A stretch of 41,233 nucleotides of DNA, from the NCBI GenBank assembly GCA_009886125.1, contig VFJK01000059.1:1-41233 (forward strand). Direction: 5' to 3'. Shown here one piece after another: positions 1-7,156 of this stretch. This DNA is from Geobacter sp. Its GTDB lineage: Bacteria; Desulfobacterota; Desulfuromonadia; Geobacterales; DSM-12255. The notes under the pieces were generated by a model. It saw only the letters and a program-made list of their open reading frames with translations. It made no database searches and was not told the DNA's origin. Position numbers and translations under genes: made by a program. The first letter of the stretch is position 1; each line of letters begins with the position of its first letter.

Positions 1-1734
1 CAGCAGGAGGTGATCGAACGGACCATCGCCGGTGAAGACGTCTTCCTCGTCATGCCGACCGGCGGGGGGAAGTCGCTCTGCTACCAGATCCCTGCCCTGC
101 ACCGGGCCGGCTTGGCAGTGGTGGTCTCTCCCCTGATATCCCTGATGAAGGACCAGGTCGATGCCCTGGTTGCCAACGGCATAAAAGCTGCCCTGCTGAA
201 CTCTTCTCTCACGCAGAAGGAAGCCCGGCAGGTTTTTGAAAAGATCGATTCGGGCGGACTGGACCTCCTCTACGTTGCCCCGGAACGACTGATGATGCCG
301 GAGTTCCTGGAGAAGCTCGCCACGCTTCAGCTGGCGCTGTTCGCCATTGATGAAGCGCACTGCATCTCCCAGTGGGGCCACGATTTCCGGCCGGAGTACA
401 CGCAGCTCGGCAGATTGCGCGAACTGTTCCCCGGAGTGCCGCTGGTCGCTATGACCGCTACGGCTGATCCGCAGACCCGCACCGATATCATCAATCAGCT
501 CGGTATTCAGGAAGCAAAGGTCTTTGTCGCCGGGTTCGACCGTCCCAACATCACCTACACGGTTTTCCCGAAACAGAAGCCGGTTGCCCAGTTAGGGGCG
601 TTTCTCGCCAATCGGCGCAATGAAGCAGGGATCGTCTACGCTCTCAGCCGCAAACGGGTCGAACAGGTTGCAGAACGACTGCAGCTGGCAGGCTTCTCAG
701 CTGCCGCCTATCACGCCGGGCTCTCCGATAAAGAGCGTCAACGGGTGCAGGATGCGTTCCGGAAGGATGATCTTCGCATCGTTGTCGCCACCGTCGCCTT
801 CGGCATGGGGATCGATAAGCCTGATGTCCGCTTTGTGGTCCACTACGACATGCCCAAAAGCGTCGAAAGCTACTACCAGGAGACCGGCAGAGCCGGGAGG
901 GACGGCCTGCCGTCCGAGGCGCTCATGCTGTTCGGCATGGGGGATGTGATGACCGCCCGCAAACTGATCGAAAACAGCGACAATTCCGAACGGGTCCGGA
1001 TCGAAATCCAGAAACTGAACGCCATGGTGTCATATGCCGAGGCGCTCACCTGCCGGCGGCGGGCGCTGCTTGCCTATTTCGGCGATCTGGAGGAGCACCG
1101 GTGCGACAACTGCGATATCTGCACCGATCCACCGGAGCGCTTCGACGCCACAGATGCAGCCAGAAAAGCGCTCTCCTGTGTGTACCGGGTGGGTGAACGG
1201 TTCGGGATGATGCATGTCATCGAAGTGCTGCGCGGCAGCAAAGCCCGGCGCCTCATGGATCTCAGGCACAACCTCCTCTCCACGTACGGCATCGGCGACG
1301 ATATACCGGCGAAAGAGTGGGAATACATCATCCGTCAACTGATCCACCTTGGGTATCTCGTTCAGGATTTCAGCCGGTTCGGAGCCCTGCGTCTCTCTCC
1401 TGCTGCACGGCCGGTGCTGAAGGGCGAGCTGGAAGTGATCATGGGGCGTCCGCGCAGCGTAGAAGCGACCGTTGAAAAAAGGAAGCAATCGGACGTCCGG
1501 AAGGGGGATTACGATCAGGAGCTGTTCGACACCTTGCGCAGACTCCGCAAGCAGCTTGCCGATGCAGCCGGTGTACCGCCGTTCGTGGTCTTCTCCGACG
1601 CGACCCTGGCTGATATGGCCGTCCATATGCCGGTTACTGCTACCCAGTTCCGCCAGATCATCGGTGTCGGCGAGCACAAGCTCCACCACTACGGTAAACC
1701 CTTTATGGAGGCTATTGCCGGGTTCCGTCAGTAA
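1..1734 (+). CDS. recQ: ATP-dependent DNA helicase RecQ (5' end cut by window)
   Basis: RecQ-family 3'-5' DNA helicase acting in recombination and repair of stalled or broken forks. The frame is open from base 1 (Gln-Gln-Glu-Val) and the family normally has a short helicase lead-in before this point, so the true start lies upstream; the GTG at 10 is internal. Numbering from that GTG, the sequence shows Walker A (TGGGKS, 17-22), the DEAH box (114-117), the C-terminal helicase lobe with the ETGRAGRDG motif near 290-300, a RecQ zinc site formed by Cys348, Cys365, Cys368 and Cys371, a winged-helix region, and a C-terminal HRDC domain from about 495. That is the full classical RecQ layout. purQ starts 120 nt downstream on the same strand. 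Identification is firm. Confidence 0.97.
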   Translation, partial: QQEVIERTIAGEDVFLVMPTGGGKSLCYQIPALHRAGLAVVVSPLISLMKDQVDALVANGIKAALLNSSLTQKEARQVFEKIDSGGLDLLYVAPERLMMPEFLEKLATLQLALFAIDEAHCISQWGHDFRPEYTQLGRLRELFPGVPLVAMTATADPQTRTDIINQLGIQEAKVFVAGFDRPNITYTVFPKQKPVAQLGAFLANRRNEAGIVYALSRKRVEQVAERLQLAGFSAAAYHAGLSDKERQRVQDAFRKDDLRIVVATVAFGMGIDKPDVRFVVHYDMPKSVESYYQETGRAGRDGLPSEALMLFGMGDVMTARKLIENSDNSERVRIEIQKLNAMVSYAEALTCRRRALLAYFGDLEEHRCDNCDICTDPPERFDATDAARKALSCVYRVGERFGMMHVIEVLRGSKARRLMDLRHNLLSTYGIGDDIPAKEWEYIIRQLIHLGYLVQDFSRFGALRLSPAARPVLKGELEVIMGRPRSVEATVEKRKQSDVRKGDYDQELFDTLRRLRKQLADAAGVPPFVVFSDATLADMAVHMPVTATQFRQIIGVGEHKLHHYGKPFMEAIAGFRQ

Positions 1735-1854
1735 CGGATCATCCGGATTTTCGAGGCAGATCAGAAAAGGACCGCACTCCTGAAGATATTCTAAAAGACA
1801 GATCGACAACAATTTAGTAAGATGATTATTTGCAGACAAGGAGATCCTACCGAG

Positions 1855-2682
1855 ATGTCAAAAGCACGCGCAATCGTCATAACCGGCAACGGCACCAACT
1901 GTGAGATGGAGGCAGCGCATGCCTGCCGACTCGGCGGATTCGATGAGGCAGTGATCGCCCACATCGCCGAGATCCTCTCCGGTGAGATCCGGCTTGACGA
2001 TTTTCACTTCCTCAACCTGACCGGAGGATTCCTTGACGGAGACGACCTCGGCAGCGCAAAGGCCCAGGCAAACCGCCTGAAACACGCCTACGTCAGTGGT
2101 TCCGGCGAAAAACTTGTCAAACAGTTCACCCGCTTTATAGAGGACGGAAAACTGATCCTCGGGGTATGCAACGGCTTTCAGCTGATGGTCAAGATGGGGA
2201 TGCTCCCCGGATTTGACAACGACTACCTGAACCAGACAGTCACCCTGATGCACAATGATTCAGGCCGGTTCCAGGACCGCTGGTGCTACCTGCAGTCGGA
2301 TCCCGCATCACCCTGCATCTACACGAAAGGGATCAGGAAAGGGATCTACCTCCCGGTACGGCATGGCGAAGGGAAGTTCGTCTGCGACAGCGAGGCGACT
2401 CTCGGACGTATCGAGAACGGACATCTTGCTGCCCTGAAATACTCCGGCCCGGACTACTCCGGCCCGGTCATGGAGTTTCCGGCAAACCCGAACGGGTCGA
2501 CCAATGCGATCGCCGGGCTCTGCGACCCGACGGGGCGGCTTATGGGGCTGATGCCTCACCCGGAAGCCTTTGTCCACTATACCCAGCATCCGAGATGGAC
2601 CAGAGAGCAGCTCCCTGAAGACGGCGACGGACTGGTCCTCTATAAAAACGCCGCGGAATTTGTTAAACAAAATCTTTGTTGA
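1855..2682 (+). CDS. purQ: Phosphoribosylformylglycinamidine synthase, glutaminase subunit PurQ
   Basis: Class I glutamine amidotransferase subunit that supplies ammonia for conversion of FGAR to FGAM in purine synthesis. The nucleophile is Cys105 in GVCNGFQ, and the His/Glu of the triad lie in the C-terminal PHPE motif. I chose the ATG at 1855 because AAGGAG stands 11 nt upstream (1838-1843) and the protein then begins SKARAIVITGNGTNCE, as the family does; an upstream in-frame ATG at 1822 would add 11 residues without support. The 275-residue product is longer than the Bacillus PurQ (about 227) and resembles the longer stand-alone type. The synthetase partner PurL is not in the window. purF follows after a repeat-rich 136-nt spacer and is probably co-transcribed. 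Confidence 0.92.
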   Translation: MSKARAIVITGNGTNCEMEAAHACRLGGFDEAVIAHIAEILSGEIRLDDFHFLNLTGGFLDGDDLGSAKAQANRLKHAYVSGSGEKLVKQFTRFIEDGKLILGVCNGFQLMVKMGMLPGFDNDYLNQTVTLMHNDSGRFQDRWCYLQSDPASPCIYTKGIRKGIYLPVRHGEGKFVCDSEATLGRIENGHLAALKYSGPDYSGPVMEFPANPNGSTNAIAGLCDPTGRLMGLMPHPEAFVHYTQHPRWTREQLPEDGDGLVLYKNAAEFVKQNLC

Positions 2683-2720
2683 GTAGTAAATCAGTTGAGT
2701 GGGTAAGTGGAAACATCTTT

Positions 2721-2800
2721 CTCAACCACTCAACCACTCAACCACTCAACCACTTAACGACTCAACCACTTAACGACTCAACGACTCAACCTCTTAACCA
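2721..2800 (+). repeat. Ten-copy octanucleotide tandem repeat between purQ and purF
   Basis: Ten back-to-back 8-bp units, consensus CTCAACCA with variants such as CTTAACGA and CTCAACGA, fill 2721-2800. The first four copies are identical and the later ones diverge. About 15 nt upstream, 2694-2710 carries the reverse complement of roughly two units (GTTGAGTGGGTAAGTGG, 15 of 17 positions matching the complement of part of the tract), so the transcript can fold into a hairpin in several registers. The tract ends just before the purF ribosome binding site (AAAAAGGAG, 2805-2813). It lies outside any gene and is not a CRISPR array, since the units have no spacers. Confidence 0.9.
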
Positions 2801-2818
2801 CTCCAAAAAGGAGCAAAG

Positions 2819-4237
2819 ATGCATCTGTACAGGCCGGAAGAAGAGTGTGGAATTTTCGGGATCTTCAATCACCCTGAGGCGTCAAACCTGACCTATCTCG
2901 GTCTTTATGCACTGCAGCACCGGGGGCAGGAAGCGTGCGGAATCGTTTCATCAGATGGGGAGAACCTGCATACCCATAAGGCTATGGGCCTCGTGGCCGA
3001 CGTCTTCGGGGATCAGAACACCTTCAGCAAACTCCCCGGAAGCGCGGCGATCGGCCATGTCCGCTATTCAACCGCCGGCTCCTCCGTCATAAAGAACACC
3101 CAGCCAATCATGGTCGAGTACTCCAGAGGCGCGATCGCCGTCGCTCATGACGGTAATATCGTCAATGCCCAACTGATAAGATCGGAGTTGGAGGCATACG
3201 GCTCGATCTTCCAGACATCCATGGATACCGAGATCATCGTCCATCTTCTTGCAACGGCACGGGACGACTCCCTGGTCGAACGGATCACCACCGCCCTGGA
3301 ACGGATCGAAGGAGCCTACTGCCTCCTCTTTCTGACCGAAAGCCGGATGATCGCAGTCAGGGACCCCTACGGATTCCGCCCGCTCTGTATCGGCAAACTG
3401 GGGCAGTCCTATGTCGTCGCATCGGAAAGCTGTGCGCTCGACCTGATCGAAGCGGAACTCATCAGGGAGCTGGAGCCGGGCGAGATGATCGTCATCGACA
3501 AGAACGGCATGTCGAGCTGTATGCCGTGGAAAAAGGTCAAACCCCAGCCCTGCATCTTCGAATTCGTCTACTTTGCCCGGCCTGACTCCTTTATCTTCGG
3601 CAAAAACGTGTATATGGTCAGGAAACAGATGGGACGGCAGCTTGCCCGCGAGCATGGGATCGAAGCGGATCTGGTCATCGCCGTACCTGACTCCGGAGTC
3701 CCGGCGGCCATGGGGTATGCAGAGGAGGCTGGTCTCCCGTTCGAACTCGGGCTTATCCGTAATCACTACGTCGGCAGGACCTTCATCGAGCCGCAACAGT
3801 CCATACGTCACTTCGGCGTGAAGATCAAGCTGAACCCGGTGAGGGAGATCCTTAAAGGGAAACGGGTCGTCATCATCGATGACTCGATCGTCAGAGGGAC
3901 GACCTCCCGCAAGATCGTCAAGATGGTGAGGAACGCCGGTGCCAGCGAAGTCCATATGAGGATCTCCTCCCCCCCCACCAGCTACCCCTGCTACTACGGG
4001 ATAGACACCCCGAACAGGAAAGAGCTGATATCAGCATCACACTCGATCGACGAGATCAGGAAATACATAACCGCCGACACCCTCGGGTACCTTTCGCACG
4101 AAGGGCTGACAGAGGCGGTCGGCGAGGAGAACAGCTCCTACTGCACTGCCTGTTTTTCCGGTGACTATCCGATCCGCTTTCAGAACATGGGGAGAAACCC
4201 CCAGCTGGATCTATTTGAAAAGGAGTATATTAAATGA
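2819..4237 (+). CDS. purF: Amidophosphoribosyltransferase PurF
   Basis: Catalyses the first committed step of purine synthesis, PRPP plus glutamine to phosphoribosylamine. The N-terminal Ntn-hydrolase glutaminase domain has its nucleophile at Cys10 (EECGIFG) after a nine-residue propeptide that is expected to be cleaved, followed by QHRGQEACG. The phosphoribosyltransferase domain carries the PRPP motif [13 protein letters not shown] from residue 350. Cys245, Cys391, Cys442 and Cys445 match the four ligands of the [4Fe-4S] cluster of the Bacillus-type, oxygen-sensitive enzyme, which fits an anaerobe. Start ATG 2819 has GGAG 5 nt upstream. The stop overlaps the pyrE start by four bases (ATGA), so the two are translationally coupled. 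Length 472 is normal. Confidence 0.97.
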   Translation: MHLYRPEEECGIFGIFNHPEASNLTYLGLYALQHRGQEACGIVSSDGENLHTHKAMGLVADVFGDQNTFSKLPGSAAIGHVRYSTAGSSVIKNTQPIMVEYSRGAIAVAHDGNIVNAQLIRSELEAYGSIFQTSMDTEIIVHLLATARDDSLVERITTALERIEGAYCLLFLTESRMIAVRDPYGFRPLCIGKLGQSYVVASESCALDLIEAELIRELEPGEMIVIDKNGMSSCMPWKKVKPQPCIFEFVYFARPDSFIFGKNVYMVRKQMGRQLAREHGIEADLVIAVPDSGVPAAMGYAEEAGLPFELGLIRNHYVGRTFIEPQQSIRHFGVKIKLNPVREILKGKRVVIIDDSIVRGTTSRKIVKMVRNAGASEVHMRISSPPTSYPCYYGIDTPNRKELISASHSIDEIRKYITADTLGYLSHEGLTEAVGEENSSYCTACFSGDYPIRFQNMGRNPQLDLFEKEYIK

Positions 4238-4782
4238 CCGACCGCGATAAACTGAAAAAAATCATCCTTGAACTCTCCTATGAAAAACGATTGGTGACCC
4301 TGGCATCCGGACGTCAGAGCGATTTCTACTTTGACGGCAAACAGACCACGCTTCATGCAGAGGGTGGCCTACTGGTCGGGAAGCTCTTCTATGAGGCCAT
4401 AAAGGATGTACCCGGCGTCCAGGCTGTCGGCGGGATAACTCTGGGCGCAGACCCGATCGCAACGGCAACTTCGATCGCCGCGTATCTGGCCGGGCAGCCC
4501 CTGCATGCCTTTATCATCAGGAAGGAGCCGAAAGGGCACGGGACCGGTCAATGGCTGGAGGGGAGAAAGAACCTCCCTGGAGGGACAAAAGTCGTTATTG
4601 TAGAAGACGTGGTGACCACCGGCGGCTCCTCCATGAAAGCGGTGAACCGGGCAATAGAAGAGGGCCTCGAAGTCCTTGGCATTGTCTCGCTGGTCGACCG
4701 GGAAGAAGGAGGCCGCGAGAACATCGAGGCTGAAGGGTACTGGCTGAAGGCGATCTTCACCAAGTCCCAGCTGGTCGGATAG
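4234..4782 (+). CDS. pyrE: Orotate phosphoribosyltransferase PyrE
   Basis: Converts orotate and PRPP to OMP in pyrimidine synthesis. The product (182 aa) has the PRPP-binding motif [14 protein letters not shown] in its C-terminal half and the [14 protein letters not shown] segment near the N-terminus typical of PyrE. It starts inside the last codons of purF (ATGA overlap), making a purine-pyrimidine pair of PRPP-consuming enzymes. A strong intrinsic terminator follows 22 nt after the stop, so this is the end of the transcription unit. Confidence 0.95.
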   Translation: MTDRDKLKKIILELSYEKRLVTLASGRQSDFYFDGKQTTLHAEGGLLVGKLFYEAIKDVPGVQAVGGITLGADPIATATSIAAYLAGQPLHAFIIRKEPKGHGTGQWLEGRKNLPGGTKVVIVEDVVTTGGSSMKAVNRAIEEGLEVLGIVSLVDREEGGRENIEAEGYWLKAIFTKSQLVG

Positions 4783-4803
4783 GACCAAGTCCTTATTACA
4801 TGC

Positions 4804-4827
4804 AAAAGGCGGCATTTGCCGCCTTTT
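4804..4827 (+). terminator. Intrinsic terminator after pyrE
   Basis: Perfect 10-bp stem AAAAGGCGGC / GCCGCCTTTT with an ATTT loop, ending in a T run, 22 nt after the pyrE stop. The A/T symmetry means it could also act on the opposite strand. Confidence 0.92.
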
Positions 4828-4846
4828 CTCTTAGTTGGACTGACAC

Positions 4847-5001
4847 CGTTACGGTTAGGGGCGTATCGAAAGGCAACAGCCGGGGCCCAGCGCCAGATGC
4901 AGCAAGAATTGATAGTGCCGATTATCTTCACTGCTATCGAACAAAACACCGCAGGTGCAGAGGCAGAGGCGTTGTCGTGAGAGACGGCCCTGACCGTAAC
5001 G
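4847..5001. repeat. 155-bp interval bounded by 14-16 bp inverted repeats
   Basis: The left arm 4847-4862 (CGTTACGGTTAGGGGC) and right arm 4986-5001 (GGCCCTGACCGTAACG) pair over 14 bases with one G-U. The flanks GACACC (left) and GACAAC (right) next to the GTTACGG cores are near-identical, as a degenerate target duplication would be. The interior has no gene that I recognise. One frame (stop at 4978-4980) is open for about 50 codons with a plausible amino-acid composition but no convincing start. Two readings are possible: a small non-autonomous mobile element or decayed remnant, or a structured RNA leader of the downstream cysteine-cluster gene. The pairing is clear; the meaning is not. Confidence 0.5.
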
Positions 5002-5051
5002 ACAACAAATCATATTCTGGCAGTCGCCGTGACCCGGTAAAGCAGATTATT

Positions 5052-5720
5052 ATGAACGAAATTCTCTCCGCCTACAAAAATCTCCTCTCTGAAGTCGATG
5101 TCTGGTTCAGCCGCTGCATCGCTCTTTTCCCTGACAAGATCGCCTGTTCAATAGGGTGCAGCGAGTGCTGCCGTTCGCTTTTCGACATAACTATTCTCGA
5201 TGCAGCCCTGTTGCAATCCGCTTTTGACAGGCTCCCCGAAGCAGTCAGAAAGAGTGTCAGGTCGCGGGCTGAAGAGCGCTTGCAACAGATCCAGGCCATC
5301 TGGCCGGAGTTTGACCAGCCGTTCACGCTGAACCATCGTCCGGAAAGTGACTGGCAGGAGCTGATGCCGGAGGACGACGAAACGCCGTGCGTCCTTCTGG
5401 ACAACAGCGGGAACTGCCTGCTGTACGACTGTCGGCCGATGACCTGCCGCCTGCACGGACTGCCGTTGATCGACGTTTCAGGAGAGATCATGCACGACGA
5501 GTGGTGCAGCAAAAACTTTCCGGGGAGTGACCCGCTCCTGCTCGAAGGGCTGCGGTCGGATTTCGACCGGATCCTCCGCGCAGAAGTCGCGCTTGACCGG
5601 CTCTTCACAAAGGAACTTCTCGGCAGGGTCGTGTATGAGTGTGATACCTTCATACCGACTGCGATTCTGATAGACTTTGCTGACATCAAACTCAAATATC
5701 CGGCATCTCAGAGCGATTAA
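5052..5720 (+). CDS. YkgJ-type cysteine-cluster (zinc/iron-chelating) protein
   Basis: A 222-residue protein of the YkgJ (UPF0153-like) cysteine-cluster group, predicted to bind a metal or Fe-S cluster; biochemical role unknown. Near the N-terminus Cys32, Cys36, Cys39 and Cys40 form CxxxCxxCC, and further cysteines follow in the second half (NCLLYDCRPMTCRLHG and WC), the usual pattern of the family. I start it at ATG 5052 (MNEILSAYKN). The same frame is open back to 4800, but that extension runs through the pyrE terminator and the inverted-repeat interval and has noncoding composition. No strong ribosome binding site is visible. The small gene at 5776 follows 55 nt later. Confidence 0.85.
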   Translation: MNEILSAYKNLLSEVDVWFSRCIALFPDKIACSIGCSECCRSLFDITILDAALLQSAFDRLPEAVRKSVRSRAEERLQQIQAIWPEFDQPFTLNHRPESDWQELMPEDDETPCVLLDNSGNCLLYDCRPMTCRLHGLPLIDVSGEIMHDEWCSKNFPGSDPLLLEGLRSDFDRILRAEVALDRLFTKELLGRVVYECDTFIPTAILIDFADIKLKYPASQSD

Positions 5721-5775
5721 TAAAGCTGCCCGGCAGGTCAACGCAGCCCCCTTTGGGATTCAAGAGGAGAACACC

Positions 5776-5988
5776 ATGAATACAACATATGTTTTACGTC
5801 AATCAGATAATCTGGTTTTTAATACCGAAAGTGAAACATATACCTTTACGTCCAGGAGATTAACGGACGCAAAACGCAGGGCAATCCGTAAGCAGTTTCA
5901 TGAAGATTCCAATCTACGGCTCGAAGATGAGACCGGTAAAGTGATCAGCATCAAGCGCAGCGGTTTCAAATGGGAAGATAAACTTTAA
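5776..5988 (+). CDS. Small conserved-looking protein of unknown function (70 aa)
   Basis: Not recognised. The product starts MNTTYVLRQSDNLVFN and is a soluble, charged, 70-residue protein with a central basic segment (RRLTDAKRRAIRKQF) and no membrane segment, signal peptide or cysteine. The start is supported by AGAGGAG (5764-5770) 5 nt before ATG 5776; the frame is open from 5677 but would overlap the preceding gene. Codon use and a well-placed Shine-Dalgarno make it a real gene rather than a chance frame. It lies 55 nt after the cysteine-cluster gene and converges on rodA. Confidence 0.7.
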   Translation: MNTTYVLRQSDNLVFNTESETYTFTSRRLTDAKRRAIRKQFHEDSNLRLEDETGKVISIKRSGFKWEDKL

Positions 5989-6040
5989 TGCCGGGAAGGT
6001 AGCAAGCCCGGCAGCCCCGGTCGCGATAAACCTGTGCCGG
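5989..6040. repeat. Three alternating 7-nt complementary segments (convergent intergenic hairpin region)
   Basis: Between the small gene at 5776 and the rodA stop, TGCCGGG (5989-5995), CCCGGCA (6007-6013) and a second TGCCGGG about 20 nt later follow one another. The middle segment can pair with either neighbour, giving two mutually exclusive hairpins. No T run follows either one, so neither is a classical terminator. It may still end or stabilise the two converging transcripts. Confidence 0.5.
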
Positions 6041-6055
6041 GTCACTGCCGCACCG

Positions 6056-7156
6056 TCAAAACATGAATTTGCGCATGCTGACATTCAGCAGTATCCCCGC
6101 CCCAACCATCGAAGTGATCATGGATGTGCCCCCATAGGAGAAGAACGGCAGCGGTACGCCGACGACCGGAAAGAGTCCGATGACCATTCCCAGGTTGATC
6201 GCGATATGCCAGAAGAGCATTGCCGTCACCCCGACCGAAAGAAGAGTCCCGAACCTGTCATTACAGCGGCTTGCGACATGCAGGCCCCACAGGATAAGGG
6301 AGAAATAGAGAAAAAGGATAAAGACAGAGCCGGCAAACCCCCACTCCTCAGCAAAGACCGAGAAGGCGAAATCGGTGTGCTGCTCAGGGAGGAAACGAAG
6401 CTGTGACTGGGTCCCCTGCATGTAGCCTTTACCGAAAAGCCCTCCGGAACCAACCGCGATCTTGCTCTGGATAAGGTGATAACCGCTTTTCAGCGGGTCC
6501 CGTTCCGGACTGAAGAAGTTCAGAACCCTGTTCTTCTGATACATATGCAGCAGGAAGGTCCAGGCGATGTAGATCAGCGGTACCGAGGTCAGGAGCAATG
6601 TCAGGATGACACTCCAGCGCATACCGACCGCAAGAGTGATCGTTGCTGCCACCAGACAGACCATAATAGCCGTACCGAGGTCCGGCTGCTTCATGATCAA
6701 CGCCGCCGGGAGGAGAAGGAGCAGCAGCGGCAGGAATATCTCCCTCAGGCCTAACAGCCCCGGCATCTGATTTCTGGTAAAGAATCTGGCAAACGTAATT
6801 ATTATGACGATCTTCATCGGCTCGGACGGCTGCATGGTAAACAGACCGAGGTTCAGCCATCGTGTCGCCCCCATGGAGGTTTTCCCGACAACCAGCACAA
6901 GCAGCAGTAAAAAGATGAGCATTCCATAAAACCAGTAGGATACGTCTTCGAAAATATGGTAGTCGACAGTGCAGATGAAGAGGAGCAGCGCGACCCCTAT
7001 GACGGTCCAGTAGAACTGTTTGAGCGCATATGGCGTCCCGACGATCCGGTATGATGCTGTGGCGCTGTGAATATTCAGGATTCCTACTGCAGCGATCAGA
7101 GCAATCAGAAGTAGTATCTTCCAGTCAAAACTTGTAAACAGCCTTCTATCTATCAC
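6056..7156 (-). CDS. rodA: Rod-shape determining SEDS glycosyltransferase RodA
   Basis: SEDS-family peptidoglycan glycosyltransferase that polymerises lipid II during lateral wall growth, working as a complex with the PBP2 encoded just upstream. The 366-residue protein is almost entirely hydrophobic, with about ten membrane segments. The conserved extracellular loop RFLPEQHTDFAF contains the Asp needed for activity in the family, and the C-terminal PFFSYGGTS is the SEDS signature. The start is a GTG that overlaps the mrdA stop by four bases (GTGA). It is the last gene of the guaB-guaA-mreD-mrdA-rodA run. Confidence 0.96.
   Translation of the reverse strand: MIDRRLFTSFDWKILLLIALIAAVGILNIHSATASYRIVGTPYALKQFYWTVIGVALLLFICTVDYHIFEDVSYWFYGMLIFLLLLVLVVGKTSMGATRWLNLGLFTMQPSEPMKIVIIITFARFFTRNQMPGLLGLREIFLPLLLLLLPAALIMKQPDLGTAIMVCLVAATITLAVGMRWSVILTLLLTSVPLIYIAWTFLLHMYQKNRVLNFFSPERDPLKSGYHLIQSKIAVGSGGLFGKGYMQGTQSQLRFLPEQHTDFAFSVFAEEWGFAGSVFILFLYFSLILWGLHVASRCNDRFGTLLSVGVTAMLFWHIAINLGMVIGLFPVVGVPLPFFSYGGTSMITSMVGAGILLNVSMRKFMF

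Noticed and set aside
2721-2800. CRISPR array
   Set aside because: The units are 8 bp, contiguous and without spacers, and no cas gene is present.
3068-3955. 295-codon open frame antisense to purF
   Set aside because: A shadow of purF; no recognisable motif and composition typical of a reverse-strand reading.
4800-5051. N-terminal extension of the cysteine-cluster protein
   Set aside because: It would run through the pyrE terminator and the inverted-repeat interval, with no family similarity before MNEILSAYKN at 5052.
5989-6040. Signal recognition particle RNA, from the GGAAGGTAGCA resemblance
   Set aside because: The partner strand and the flanking GGTC-type conserved loop needed for the SRP domain are missing; the resemblance is a few bases only.
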